Program-made: the position numbers and the translations under genes | Source of the DNA: Planctomycetota bacterium | GTDB taxonomy: Bacteria > Planctomycetota > Phycisphaerae > Sedimentisphaerales > Anaerobacaceae | Assembly (NCBI GenBank): GCA_023135255.1 | Contig: JAGLTN010000315.1 | Location: forward strand, 1-9,288 | Length of the DNA stretch: 9,288 bases | Direction: 5' to 3' | Notes under the pieces: generated by a model | What the model was told of the DNA's origin: nothing | The model's database searches: none | What the model saw: only the letters and a program-made list of their open reading frames with translations | Shown: piece by piece, positions 1-5,779 of the stretch | How positions within the stretch are numbered: the first letter of the stretch is position 1 | Layout: every line of letters starts with the position of its first letter

Positions 1-2
1 TA

Positions 3-1946
3 GGTTTTTGGCGGCTGTGCCAAAGCATAAAAAGAAAGCTGCCAAGAACAGAAAGCTGTATTTTACTTGTTGGCTTAGCATGTACCGTTTTTGCAAAGCT
101 GATAATTATCCAGCGTCAAAATCCACCCTTCTTTTTTATTGAATTACTTAAGACGATCTTCCCTGATATTTTTTTCTTCATTGCTGTCTTTATCTTCATT
201 CACTGTTTGTATATCCTCAGGCAGTCTGTTGTTATGGCCAGAATATCGCTGCTAATCGCCGTGGTGGTTGCTGCATGGTCTGTGTTAAACGCAGTTTGGT
301 TGTTGCATAGCGGCGTGCAGTTGCAGCCTGGAATACTGAAGGTATTTATTTTTGATTTAAAAAAGCTTTGGCCGCTTTTGGTGCCTCATCTGAAAATAAA
401 TCTCGGTAAGCTTTGTGTATTTGGTACAATGGCTTTTTTAGGGTTGGTGTTTTTCTTATGGCGATTTATTAAGCCTGTTAAGATTAAACCTAAATGTTCA
501 GCACATATGTGGCGGGGCTTGGCGATATTTCTTTTGATCCTTGCACTGCTTTGGGCTCTGCCTTTCATAATGCCAAATAAAAATGCAAGTTTTGTGTGCG
601 AGGTATTAAACTTCAGCAGTCACTGGCAGGCTTTGGCTTCTACTTTATTCTCATACGGCAAAGACCAGTTGCCACCTGTACAAACTCGAAACATAGCACG
701 AGTTGGTCAGCGTAAAATCGGTTTGCCGGAATGTTCACAAGATAAATTACCGAACGTGGTTTTAGTATTATTGGAGAGCATTTCGTATACAGCAACATCT
801 TTGGACAAGACAAGTACTATAAGCACACCCAATCTCGTGCGTCTGGCTAACCAGGGTGTTGAATTCCGACTGACAAGGGTTCCTGTACCTTATACGACAA
901 AAGCATTCTGGGTAACATTGACTTCGACAGATCCGATTATCCAGACAGACAATGTTGAAGCAATTCTCGCCGAGCCACCCTATGAGGGATTACCTTCAAT
1001 TTTGGCAAGAGCAGGATACGACAGCGGTTTCTTTGAAATGTCCAAGGGTAATTTTGAATGCGCCCCCGGCTTATTCAGTAACCTGGCGTTCGATTGGGCA
1101 TGGTTCAGGGAGAATTTGGGTGACCCTTCCGCATATCTTGGTTATATGGACGGCGATGATTGTCGTATGCTTAAACCAGCCTTTGACTGGGCGCAAACTA
1201 AATCAGAACCTTTTCTGCTTATGATGATTACCTCGGTTTCTCACGACCCATTTGAAGTACCTTCATGGTTTGAACAGCCGAAAGAAAAACTCTATGACAG
1301 ATATCAGCAATCCGTTCGGTATAATGATTATTTCCTGGGGCAACTCGATTTGGAGTTACGCAAGAGAGGGCTTGATAAAAATACAATACTTTGCATTATG
1401 GGTGACCATGGAACCAGTTTCAGGCCTCAGATGGGCAAGGGACGGTTGATACCATACGAAGAGGTTATCCGGGTACCATGGATTATACGTTGGCCAGGCC
1501 ATATCCAGGCGGGGCAAATAATTGAACAGCCTTGTTCGCAACTGGATATTACACCAACCATCTTAAGTTTGATTGGTTTTGATATTTCCGATGCAAACTT
1601 CGAAGGTATGGATGCCTTGCATTTAACCGAATCCGATAACCGACGATTCTATTTTTCCTCTTTGTTTGAGGGTACCCCCTTGGGTTTTGTTCAGGGAACT
1701 CGTAAGGTGGTGTATTGGCCTGATAACAACAAGGTTTTCGAATATGATTTAATCGCGGACCCAAATGAGCAAAACCCAAGATTATTGCCTTTATCTGAAG
1801 CTAAAAAGGCTAAATATGATATAATGGTCTGGCAGAAAAGAACCCAGATTGATGCAGAAGTTACCCGGTATACTGAGCGTCTGTTGTTTTCTCATTGGCA
1901 GGTATTCAGTACAGGACGAAGTGCCTGGGCATATTATGTGCCGTAG
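3..1946 (+). CDS. Membrane-anchored sulfatase/LTA-synthase-like transferase, 5' end outside window
   Basis: Predicted polytopic enzyme of the alkaline phosphatase superfamily (sulfatase, PF00884-like), built like lipoteichoic acid synthases: five hydrophobic segments (about residues 19-36, 56-72, 81-101, 138-156, 172-190, counting from the first codon in the window), then an extracytoplasmic catalytic domain from about 249. Visible active-site signatures are LPNVVLVLLES with metal-ligand Glu258, PYTTKA with a candidate Thr nucleophile (298/299) where sulfatases carry the modified Cys, SHDP (His414) and GDHG (Asp468-His469), followed by RVPWIIRWPG. Thr instead of Cys favours transfer of a phosphorylated group (phosphoglycerol or phosphoethanolamine) over sulfate hydrolysis; the substrate is unknown. 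The frame is open to the left edge with no in-frame ATG, and the first two membrane segments lie upstream of the TTG at 207, so the true start is probably outside the window. It precedes the exosortase gene by 34 bp on the same strand, so co-transcription is likely. Confidence 0.8.
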   Translation, partial: GFWRLCQSIKRKLPRTESCILLVGLACTVFAKLIIIQRQNPPFFFIELLKTIFPDIFFFIAVFIFIHCLYILRQSVVMARISLLIAVVVAAWSVLNAVWLLHSGVQLQPGILKVFIFDLKKLWPLLVPHLKINLGKLCVFGTMAFLGLVFFLWRFIKPVKIKPKCSAHMWRGLAIFLLILALLWALPFIMPNKNASFVCEVLNFSSHWQALASTLFSYGKDQLPPVQTRNIARVGQRKIGLPECSQDKLPNVVLVLLESISYTATSLDKTSTISTPNLVRLANQGVEFRLTRVPVPYTTKAFWVTLTSTDPIIQTDNVEAILAEPPYEGLPSILARAGYDSGFFEMSKGNFECAPGLFSNLAFDWAWFRENLGDPSAYLGYMDGDDCRMLKPAFDWAQTKSEPFLLMMITSVSHDPFEVPSWFEQPKEKLYDRYQQSVRYNDYFLGQLDLELRKRGLDKNTILCIMGDHGTSFRPQMGKGRLIPYEEVIRVPWIIRWPGHIQAGQIIEQPCSQLDITPTILSLIGFDISDANFEGMDALHLTESDNRRFYFSSLFEGTPLGFVQGTRKVVYWPDNNKVFEYDLIADPNEQNPRLLPLSEAKKAKYDIMVWQKRTQIDAEVTRYTERLLFSHWQVFSTGRSAWAYYVP

Positions 1947-1980
1947 TGTTCTTTAACGATGTTGCATGAAAGGGCGGTAA

Positions 1981-2895
1981 ATGCAGATTCACCAAAAGAC
2001 AGATACTGATCAAATAATATGGACTTTGGTCAGGCTTGCGATTTTATCAGGTTTTTTCATATGGCTCTTTCGGCCTGAATTGATAAATATAGTATCAATA
2101 GTATCCATGTCAAGCGAAAGGATACATGCTTTAGTTGCTCCTGTAGCAATAGCGTTAATCATTTACTGTCGGCGTGATTCGTTTGCTAAAAGCCTGACTA
2201 AAGGGTCATGGTGTGGAATTGGACTTATGGTTCTGGGCATTGCCATCTATGCCGGTGCCGCATGGCCTTTTAATTATGGACAGATTCGTGATATCGCTAT
2301 GATCCCGACTTTGGCTGGGGTGATATTAGTTGCTGGTGGATGGCGTGTTTTAAAGCTCTCGTTGCCAATATTAATACTTTTATTGTTGGCAATTCCAATC
2401 AGCACACGCATATATGCCGCCCTGGTCATCCGTCCGGAAACATATACCATAAAAGCAGTAGCTATGACACTTGAGATGTTACCAGGAATTGATATTGTGC
2501 TTAAAGGTGTTGATGTGATTTTTTCATCAGATAAACAATCCGGGGCGGTTGCACTTGGCGAATCTTTTCGCGGAGTAAGGCTGCTGATGAGTATGGCAAT
2601 GATAGGGGTGTTTGTTTTATTTTCTCAAAGCCGATCAATTTGGCGTATTCTTATTGTTGGTGTTATGGCGATACCGGTTATATTATTCTGTAATTTCCTG
2701 CGTTTCCTCTGCTGGGGTTTGATTGTAATATACACACCGGTCAGTTATGCAAGCCCGCTGCCGAGAAATATCTCAGCTTTGTGTTGCTTGTTTGCTGTTT
2801 ATGCTCTTTTCGCGTTTATTTCCTCGGTAAATTTGAATCTTTTTGTCGAAGTCGATGAAGATGAGAACTCTGATGGAGGCAGCAGCCATGATTAA
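1981..2895 (+). CDS. Exosortase-family membrane protein with atypical active site
   Basis: About eight hydrophobic helices in 304 residues, the usual size for exosortases, membrane transpeptidases that recognise PEP-CTERM-type C-terminal signals. The diagnostic region is present: a segment equivalent to the usual AxxCSGLR motif reads GESFRGVR (residues 193-200, Arg200 kept), and after two more helices the second motif reads CNFLR (Asn238, Arg241). The position of the catalytic Cys is Phe196, and the following loop (SYASPLPRNIS) has no His where the third catalytic residue is expected. The protein is therefore either catalytically dead, a variant with another mechanism, or a related non-peptidase. 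The start ATG has a good ribosome site (AAGGG, 6 bp spacing). The C-terminus is acidic and overlaps the EpsI gene start by 8 bp, implying translational coupling. Family assignment rests on motif layout, helix pattern and the EpsI neighbour. Confidence 0.75.
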   Translation: MQIHQKTDTDQIIWTLVRLAILSGFFIWLFRPELINIVSIVSMSSERIHALVAPVAIALIIYCRRDSFAKSLTKGSWCGIGLMVLGIAIYAGAAWPFNYGQIRDIAMIPTLAGVILVAGGWRVLKLSLPILILLLLAIPISTRIYAALVIRPETYTIKAVAMTLEMLPGIDIVLKGVDVIFSSDKQSGAVALGESFRGVRLLMSMAMIGVFVLFSQSRSIWRILIVGVMAIPVILFCNFLRFLCWGLIVIYTPVSYASPLPRNISALCCLFAVYALFAFISSVNLNLFVEVDEDENSDGGSSHD

Positions 2896-3625
2896 ACTTA
2901 AAAAAAGAATTTCTGGAAGTCAGTTGCTTTCTTTGCGTTTTTTATTGTCGGTAGCAATCCTACTTGCAGCGGCAACAGGACTTCGCCCGGGCGTACAGGC
3001 TTTGGAAGAACATTATATGAAAGAGCCGATTGCTATTCGCAAGGCATTGAAAGATTTTGATTTCTTATCTTTACCATCTTTTCGGAAAGGCTGGGACTTT
3101 ATCCGCAAAGATAATTTGAAAGCTGATCTCGGAACCGATGAATTCCTGTATCTTGATTTTATGGCAACTGATATCATGAAAAGCCCTGACCATTTCGTTC
3201 TGTTTGTAACATATTACAGTGACCCCAGAGAAAAAATACCGCATACACCCGAGGTATGCTCTCGGCAGGCTGGTGCCATAGTTAGGAAAATGTCGACATT
3301 TACAATCGACACACCTCAATTGGCACCGGAATACCCATACGTTAAAGCACGCTTGCTGATACTTGAGAAACCAGAGCGTTATAGTATTGTGACATATGTC
3401 TTTTTTGTAGAAGGGCAGTTTCGATATAGCAGGGAGCAGGCCAGGTGGGTTATAGCCACACCCGGAAATCGTCATGTCTATTTCAGTAAGATTGAGGCTG
3501 CAACATTTTGTCCTATTGGCGGCGATTTGACTGCTGGCACAGAGCAATGCAAAAAGCTTCTGCGGGAGGCGTTAGCTGTCCTCTTAAAAGAACATTTTCC
3601 TCTTACCGAGCAACTCAAACGGTAA
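2888..3625 (+). CDS. EpsI family protein (DUF3485), exosortase-associated
   Basis: A 245-residue protein with one N-terminal membrane segment (about residues 10-32) and a soluble extracytoplasmic domain of the EpsI/DUF3485 type. The key signature is the HTPEVC block at residues 119-124 (His119, Cys124), preceded by VTYYSDPREK; in this family an H-x-P-E-x-C motif is the most conserved feature. EpsI domains accompany or are fused to exosortases at polysaccharide and protein-sorting loci, where their exact role is unsettled. I chose the ATG at 2888 over an upstream TTG at 2843 because GGAGG (2875-2879) lies 8 bp ahead and the 8-bp overlap with the exosortase stop is typical of coupled genes. The 3' end overlaps the convergent gene by 11 bp. 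Its conserved Cys is notable because the neighbouring exosortase lacks one at its active site. Confidence 0.8.
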   Translation: MIKLKKRISGSQLLSLRFLLSVAILLAAATGLRPGVQALEEHYMKEPIAIRKALKDFDFLSLPSFRKGWDFIRKDNLKADLGTDEFLYLDFMATDIMKSPDHFVLFVTYYSDPREKIPHTPEVCSRQAGAIVRKMSTFTIDTPQLAPEYPYVKARLLILEKPERYSIVTYVFFVEGQFRYSREQARWVIATPGNRHVYFSKIEAATFCPIGGDLTAGTEQCKKLLREALAVLLKEHFPLTEQLKR

Positions 3626-4166
3626 GTTTTCCTCCCCTGCGTTTTTTATAAACGATAAGGGCAGTATGAAGCAGCATAACAGCCAGAATCAAAACTGCCA
3701 CCAGGATGATGTGACTTTTAGGTTCCGGAGCCGGTACCCATAAACTGTCAAATGTGCTGATTTTTCCGGATTTAAAATATACTTTGGCTGTCCCCAGCCC
3801 GAGAACAGCACCACTGCTGCCGACTCGCATGGAAAATTCAGCGGCCTTCTTTCCTTCTATAGCATTTTCCGGGTCATCGGTCCATGCTCTGAAAATATCA
3901 GATGCCTCTTCTTTTTCCCAGCCTTTTGGCGTCAGAAAATTGTACGCCGCATGCTGGTTTATTTCGAATTTAACAATCGGAGAATTGCCAGGATTAGTCA
4001 CTTTATAAGTATAAACGCTTGACTGTATATTGACGATAATATGAACGTCGTCGTTCTTGAATTCAGCAGAACCCGGCAATAAGTTTTTGTTTTGAAGCAC
4101 AGCAAAAACATTTACCACCATCGCCAGATTCACAGCGATTATTGCATACATCAACTTTTTTTGCAT
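3615..4166 (-). CDS. Secreted single-anchor protein with PEP-CTERM-like C-terminal signal
   Basis: A 183-residue protein not recognised by name. It has an N-terminal signal peptide or anchor (residues about 5-24), a beta-rich exported domain containing a VTNPGNSPIVKFEI stretch of the kind common in surface adhesin-like modules, and a tripartite C-terminus: VPAPEPKS (144-151, with a literal PEP at 147-149), a hydrophobic helix (152-173), and a basic tail (KKRRGGK). That order of motif, helix and basic residues is the layout of exosortase sorting signals, and the gene lies against an exosortase/EpsI pair, so it is the likeliest local substrate (inference). A plain C-terminal membrane anchor is the alternative; the helix is less Gly-rich than canonical PEP-CTERM signals. 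The start ATG has AAGG six bases ahead. It converges on EpsI with an 11-bp overlap, so the two cannot be transcribed together. Confidence 0.7.
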   Translation of the reverse strand: MQKKLMYAIIAVNLAMVVNVFAVLQNKNLLPGSAEFKNDDVHIIVNIQSSVYTYKVTNPGNSPIVKFEINQHAAYNFLTPKGWEKEEASDIFRAWTDDPENAIEGKKAAEFSMRVGSSGAVLGLGTAKVYFKSGKISTFDSLWVPAPEPKSHIILVAVLILAVMLLHTALIVYKKRRGGKLTV

Positions 4167-4238
4167 TTTTTACCTTATTATACTAACCCCAATTGAATTT
4201 TCGTTATCGCGGCTCTTCGTGTTCCGTTTATCCTCAGG

Positions 4239-4260
4239 GATCCCGATATACATCGGGATC
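4239..4260. repeat. Perfect 9-bp inverted repeat (hairpin)
   Basis: Arms GATCCCGAT and ATCGGGATC enclose a four-base loop (ATAC). The arms match perfectly, and two flanking G-T pairs could extend the stem. It lies in the 222-bp spacer between the lipoprotein gene and the PEP-anchor gene, about 70 bp upstream of the latter. No T-run follows on either strand, so a simple intrinsic terminator is unlikely. It may be an interspersed palindromic repeat or a leader hairpin of the minus-strand transcript. The rest of the spacer (4167-4388) shows no gene. Confidence 0.8.
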
Positions 4261-4335
4261 TTAGCCTCAAAGGGTATAGTACAGAAAAATTCCCGCGAAG
4301 TTTGATAATAACCTTATTCATAGCTGAATCATTAC

Positions 4336-4357
4336 ATTATAAGACAACAAAAGTCAA
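4336..4357 (-). promoter_or_regulatory. Possible promoter for the PEP-anchor gene
   Basis: On the minus strand a perfect TATAAT (4341-4336) lies downstream of TTGACT (4357-4352), but the two are only 10 bp apart. At 17-bp spacing the -35 would be TTATTG, a poor match. If the -10 is used, the leader of the PEP-anchor mRNA would be about 160 nt and carry the 4239-4260 hairpin. Weak evidence. Confidence 0.3.
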
Positions 4358-4388
4358 GCAATAACCTGACTGTACGCAGCAGCTATAC

Positions 4389-4847
4389 CTATTGCACTAT
4401 CTGCAATTCCATGAACTGCCATTGAGCCGGCATTGTGTGGGCTTGCTTTTGGTAAGCTTGCGTCAGCTCTAATTCATACTCGTAAACATAGCGTCTCTCA
4501 TAGTTATCAAAGCCTGAAAAATCAAAATGCAGCAATGCCGACGAAGGATAAAAATCAACCACGCAATACCACGCCCCGAGCCTTGGCACATATTTATAAT
4601 CCGCCTGCATCACGATGCCCTTTTTATTTTTGTTCATGCGATAGCAGATGATGTCGCCATTTTGAAAAACAGGCGGCCTCTGCTCAGCTGTTTGGCCTTT
4701 GAATGATTCACCAAAACCAGGCACAAAAACCGGATCCTTAACCCCAACCTTGCCGCAACCCGCCAGCGAAAATAACATTATTACAAGCGTTATTATTAAA
4801 ATACATTCAGCTTCCAATAATTTATGTAGAAACTTTTTCCTTCTCAT
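4389..4847 (-). CDS. Small lipoprotein with possible SH3-like domain
   Basis: A 152-residue lipoprotein: a basic N-terminus, a hydrophobic helix and a clear lipobox (LAGC, Cys at about residue 31) predict signal peptidase II processing and lipid anchoring. The mature part starts with a Pro-rich linker (VKDPVFVPGFGESF), then has a compact segment FQNGDIICYRMNKNKKGIVM followed by alternating aromatic/hydrophobic strands and a Tyr- and Glu-rich end. The short GD-x-I...KG-x-V pattern resembles small SH3-like barrels, but I do not recognise the family and assign no function. The ATG at 4847 is chosen over an in-frame GTG at 4850 because AGGAG then sits 7 bp ahead. A strong sigma70-type promoter lies just upstream. 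It is upstream of, and co-oriented with, the PEP-anchor gene, so partial co-transcription is possible. Confidence 0.7.
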   Translation of the reverse strand: MRRKKFLHKLLEAECILIITLVIMLFSLAGCGKVGVKDPVFVPGFGESFKGQTAEQRPPVFQNGDIICYRMNKNKKGIVMQADYKYVPRLGAWYCVVDFYPSSALLHFDFSGFDNYERRYVYEYELELTQAYQKQAHTMPAQWQFMELQIVQ

Positions 4848-4879
4848 CACTTAACTCCTAAAATATTCACCACAGAGCT

Positions 4880-4908
4880 ATTATAGCATATTTAAGCAGC
4901 AAAATCAA
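4880..4908 (-). promoter_or_regulatory. Sigma70-type promoter of the lipoprotein gene
   Basis: On the minus strand TTGATT (4908-4903) and a perfect TATAAT (4885-4880) are separated by exactly 17 bp. Transcription would start near 4873, giving a leader of roughly 25 nt that holds the AGGAG ribosome site of the lipoprotein gene. Confidence 0.65.
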
Positions 4909-4937
4909 ATCGCCCTACTGCTCAGGCATTTAAACAA

Positions 4938-4966
4938 TTGCAAAATAGGCGTTTTTTCGATATAAA
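4938..4966 (+). promoter_or_regulatory. Promoter-like sequence upstream of the Tat remnant
   Basis: TTGCAA (4938-4943) and TATAAA (4961-4966) are spaced by 17 bp on the plus strand. The start would be near 4973, just before the GAAAGGA ribosome-site-like sequence (4981-4987). It is divergent from the lipoprotein promoter. Its survival suggests that a real Tat-exported gene once began here. Confidence 0.45.
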
Positions 4967-4999
4967 TCTGCTAATATTTTGAAAGGAACAATAAAAAAA

Positions 5000-5128
5000 A
5001 TGCCATCAGAGACAACCAGAAGAAACTTTTTGAAGGCCACTGTATTGTCCGTAGCATCTGGATTGACGACGGCAATGTCGATTTCACGGACTTTGCTTTC
5101 CTCGCCAAAAACTGGCTTGTTATACTAA
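5000..5128 (+). pseudogene. Orphan Tat signal peptide ORF, probable truncated gene
   Basis: A 42-codon ORF starting at ATG 5000. Its first residues, TTRRNFLKATVLSVAS, are a near-ideal twin-arginine signal (RRNFLK plus a hydrophobic stretch), followed by about fifteen residues and a TAA. There is no domain after the signal and no continuation in another frame in the following AT-rich sequence. It has upstream promoter-like elements and a GAAAGGA ribosome site (spacing about 12, a bit long). The simplest reading is the 5' stub of a deleted Tat substrate. A tiny expressed peptide cannot be excluded. The same RRNFL signal is used by the flavoprotein gene at 7802. Confidence 0.55.
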
Positions 5129-5165
5129 TTGTCGCGTGAATTTAAAAAAAAAGAATATGCCGAAA

Positions 5166-5336
5166 TTACAAACGTTTGAGCTTATCATATTCAACAATAA
5201 TTCTATCTTCTCGGGCGAAGATAGCTTCTTTTTCATTTTTTGCAATATCTCTATCATCCCAAATTAGGCCATCTGCCCAAATGATTTTTCCTCTATAACG
5301 CCTCAAAAAACGAGGATAAACGGAAATACCTATGCA
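5166..5336 (-). pseudogene. C-terminal gene fragment without a start codon
   Basis: A stop-to-stop minus-strand reading of 56 codons that looks protein-like: RGKIIWADGLIWDDRDIAKN is followed by a charged, amphipathic end (KEAIFAREDRIIVEYDKLKRL, given here from residue 36). It has no ATG or GTG; the only conventional start is a TTG at 5306 without a ribosome site. An ATG at about 5333 in another frame encodes only a short run before a stop, compatible with a frameshifted 5' end. I do not recognise the family. It is probably the remnant of a decayed small gene. Confidence 0.4.
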
Positions 5337-5359
5337 TTAACCGGATGAACCGTTTTTTA

Positions 5360-5389
5360 TTGGCAAAAAATGAACTTTTTACTTATTAT
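5360..5389 (+). promoter_or_regulatory. Promoter of the arsR operon
   Basis: TTGGCA (5360-5365) and TATTAT (5384-5389) are separated by 18 bp, each one mismatch from the sigma70 consensus. Transcription would start near 5396, inside the inverted repeat described next, and give a leader of about 40 nt before the arsR ATG. It is the only convincing promoter seen ahead of the six-gene operon. Confidence 0.5.
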
Positions 5390-5408
5390 GTGAGTATATT
5401 GTCATATA
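5387..5408. promoter_or_regulatory. Candidate ArsR operator (imperfect inverted repeat)
   Basis: Arms TATGTGA (5387-5393) and TCATATA (5402-5408) match at six of seven positions around an 8-bp AT-rich centre. It overlaps the -10 element and predicted start site just upstream of arsR, where ArsR/SmtB repressors usually bind to autoregulate. Binding is inferred from position and symmetry. Confidence 0.45.
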
Positions 5409-5435
5409 GTTATTAAAAAACAGGATTTAAAAATT

Positions 5436-5765
5436 ATGAATGCAAAAGAAAAAAGAATGTTTGAAGAGCAAGCCGAAATTGTTAAGGCGATTGCGCATCC
5501 TTTGCGGATTGCAGTGGTGCATTTTTTGCAGGCTGGGCCTCAATGCGTTTGTGATATTGCTGAATATGTCAACTCGGAAAGGTCGAATGTTTCGAGGCAT
5601 TTGTCGGTAATGGTCAAGGCCAGGATATTGTCATCGCAGAAAAAAGGGTTGAGGGTAATTTATACATTGAAGCGGCCTTGCATTTTTGAATTTCTGGGAT
5701 GTATAACGGACTGTTTGGTGCAGCAGTACAGAGAAGATGGAGAAATATTCAAAGCATTAAGTTAA
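5436..5765 (+). CDS. ArsR/SmtB-family metalloregulator
   Basis: A 109-residue winged-helix repressor of the ArsR family. It shows the family opening (AIAHPLRIAVVHFL, residues 18-31), the alpha3 metal-site motif QCVCDI with Cys37 and Cys39, the recognition helix (SERSNVSRHLSVMVKARIL, 47-65) and the beta wing (GLRVIYTL). In E. coli ArsR the As(III) site is a C-V-C-D-L-C triad; here the third Cys position is Ala42, but Cys82, Cys89 and Cys93 in the C-terminal helix could complete a thiolate site. The ligand is likely a thiophilic metal(loid) such as As(III)/Sb(III), by inference. The start ATG has AGGA 10 bp upstream. It is first in the operon, behind a promoter overlapped by an inverted repeat, so autorepression with de-repression on metal binding is the expected control. 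Confidence 0.88.
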   Translation: MNAKEKRMFEEQAEIVKAIAHPLRIAVVHFLQAGPQCVCDIAEYVNSERSNVSRHLSVMVKARILSSQKKGLRVIYTLKRPCIFEFLGCITDCLVQQYREDGEIFKALS

Positions 5766-5779
5766 GCAAAGAGATTTTT

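Noticed and set aside
207..1946. TTG at 207 as the start of the sulfatase-like gene
   Set aside because: The same frame is open to position 3 and encodes two further hydrophobic helices upstream, so 207 is internal; the gene is treated as partial.
2843..2890. TTG at 2843 as the start of the EpsI gene
   Set aside because: It lacks a good ribosome site, while ATG 2888 has GGAGG at 8 bp and gives a normal signal-anchor N-terminus.
3071..3547. Long minus-strand ORF opposite EpsI (158 codons)
   Set aside because: It lies wholly within the EpsI gene, has no ribosome site and reads as a random Cys/His-rich antisense frame.
4177..4182. TATAAT on the minus strand just before the PEP-anchor gene
   Set aside because: Transcription would begin downstream of the ribosome site, 4-5 bases from the ATG, and no -35 is visible; it is more likely chance in an AT-rich leader.
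5284..5360. Possible intrinsic terminator around the short CGG/CCG stem followed by six Ts (about 5341-5356)
   Set aside because: The stem is only about 3 bp, too weak to support a terminator call.
5699..5779. Upstream extension of the permease into arsR
   Set aside because: The extra residues do not resemble the permease family and overlap a well-supported arsR; ATG 5780 gives a normal N-terminus.
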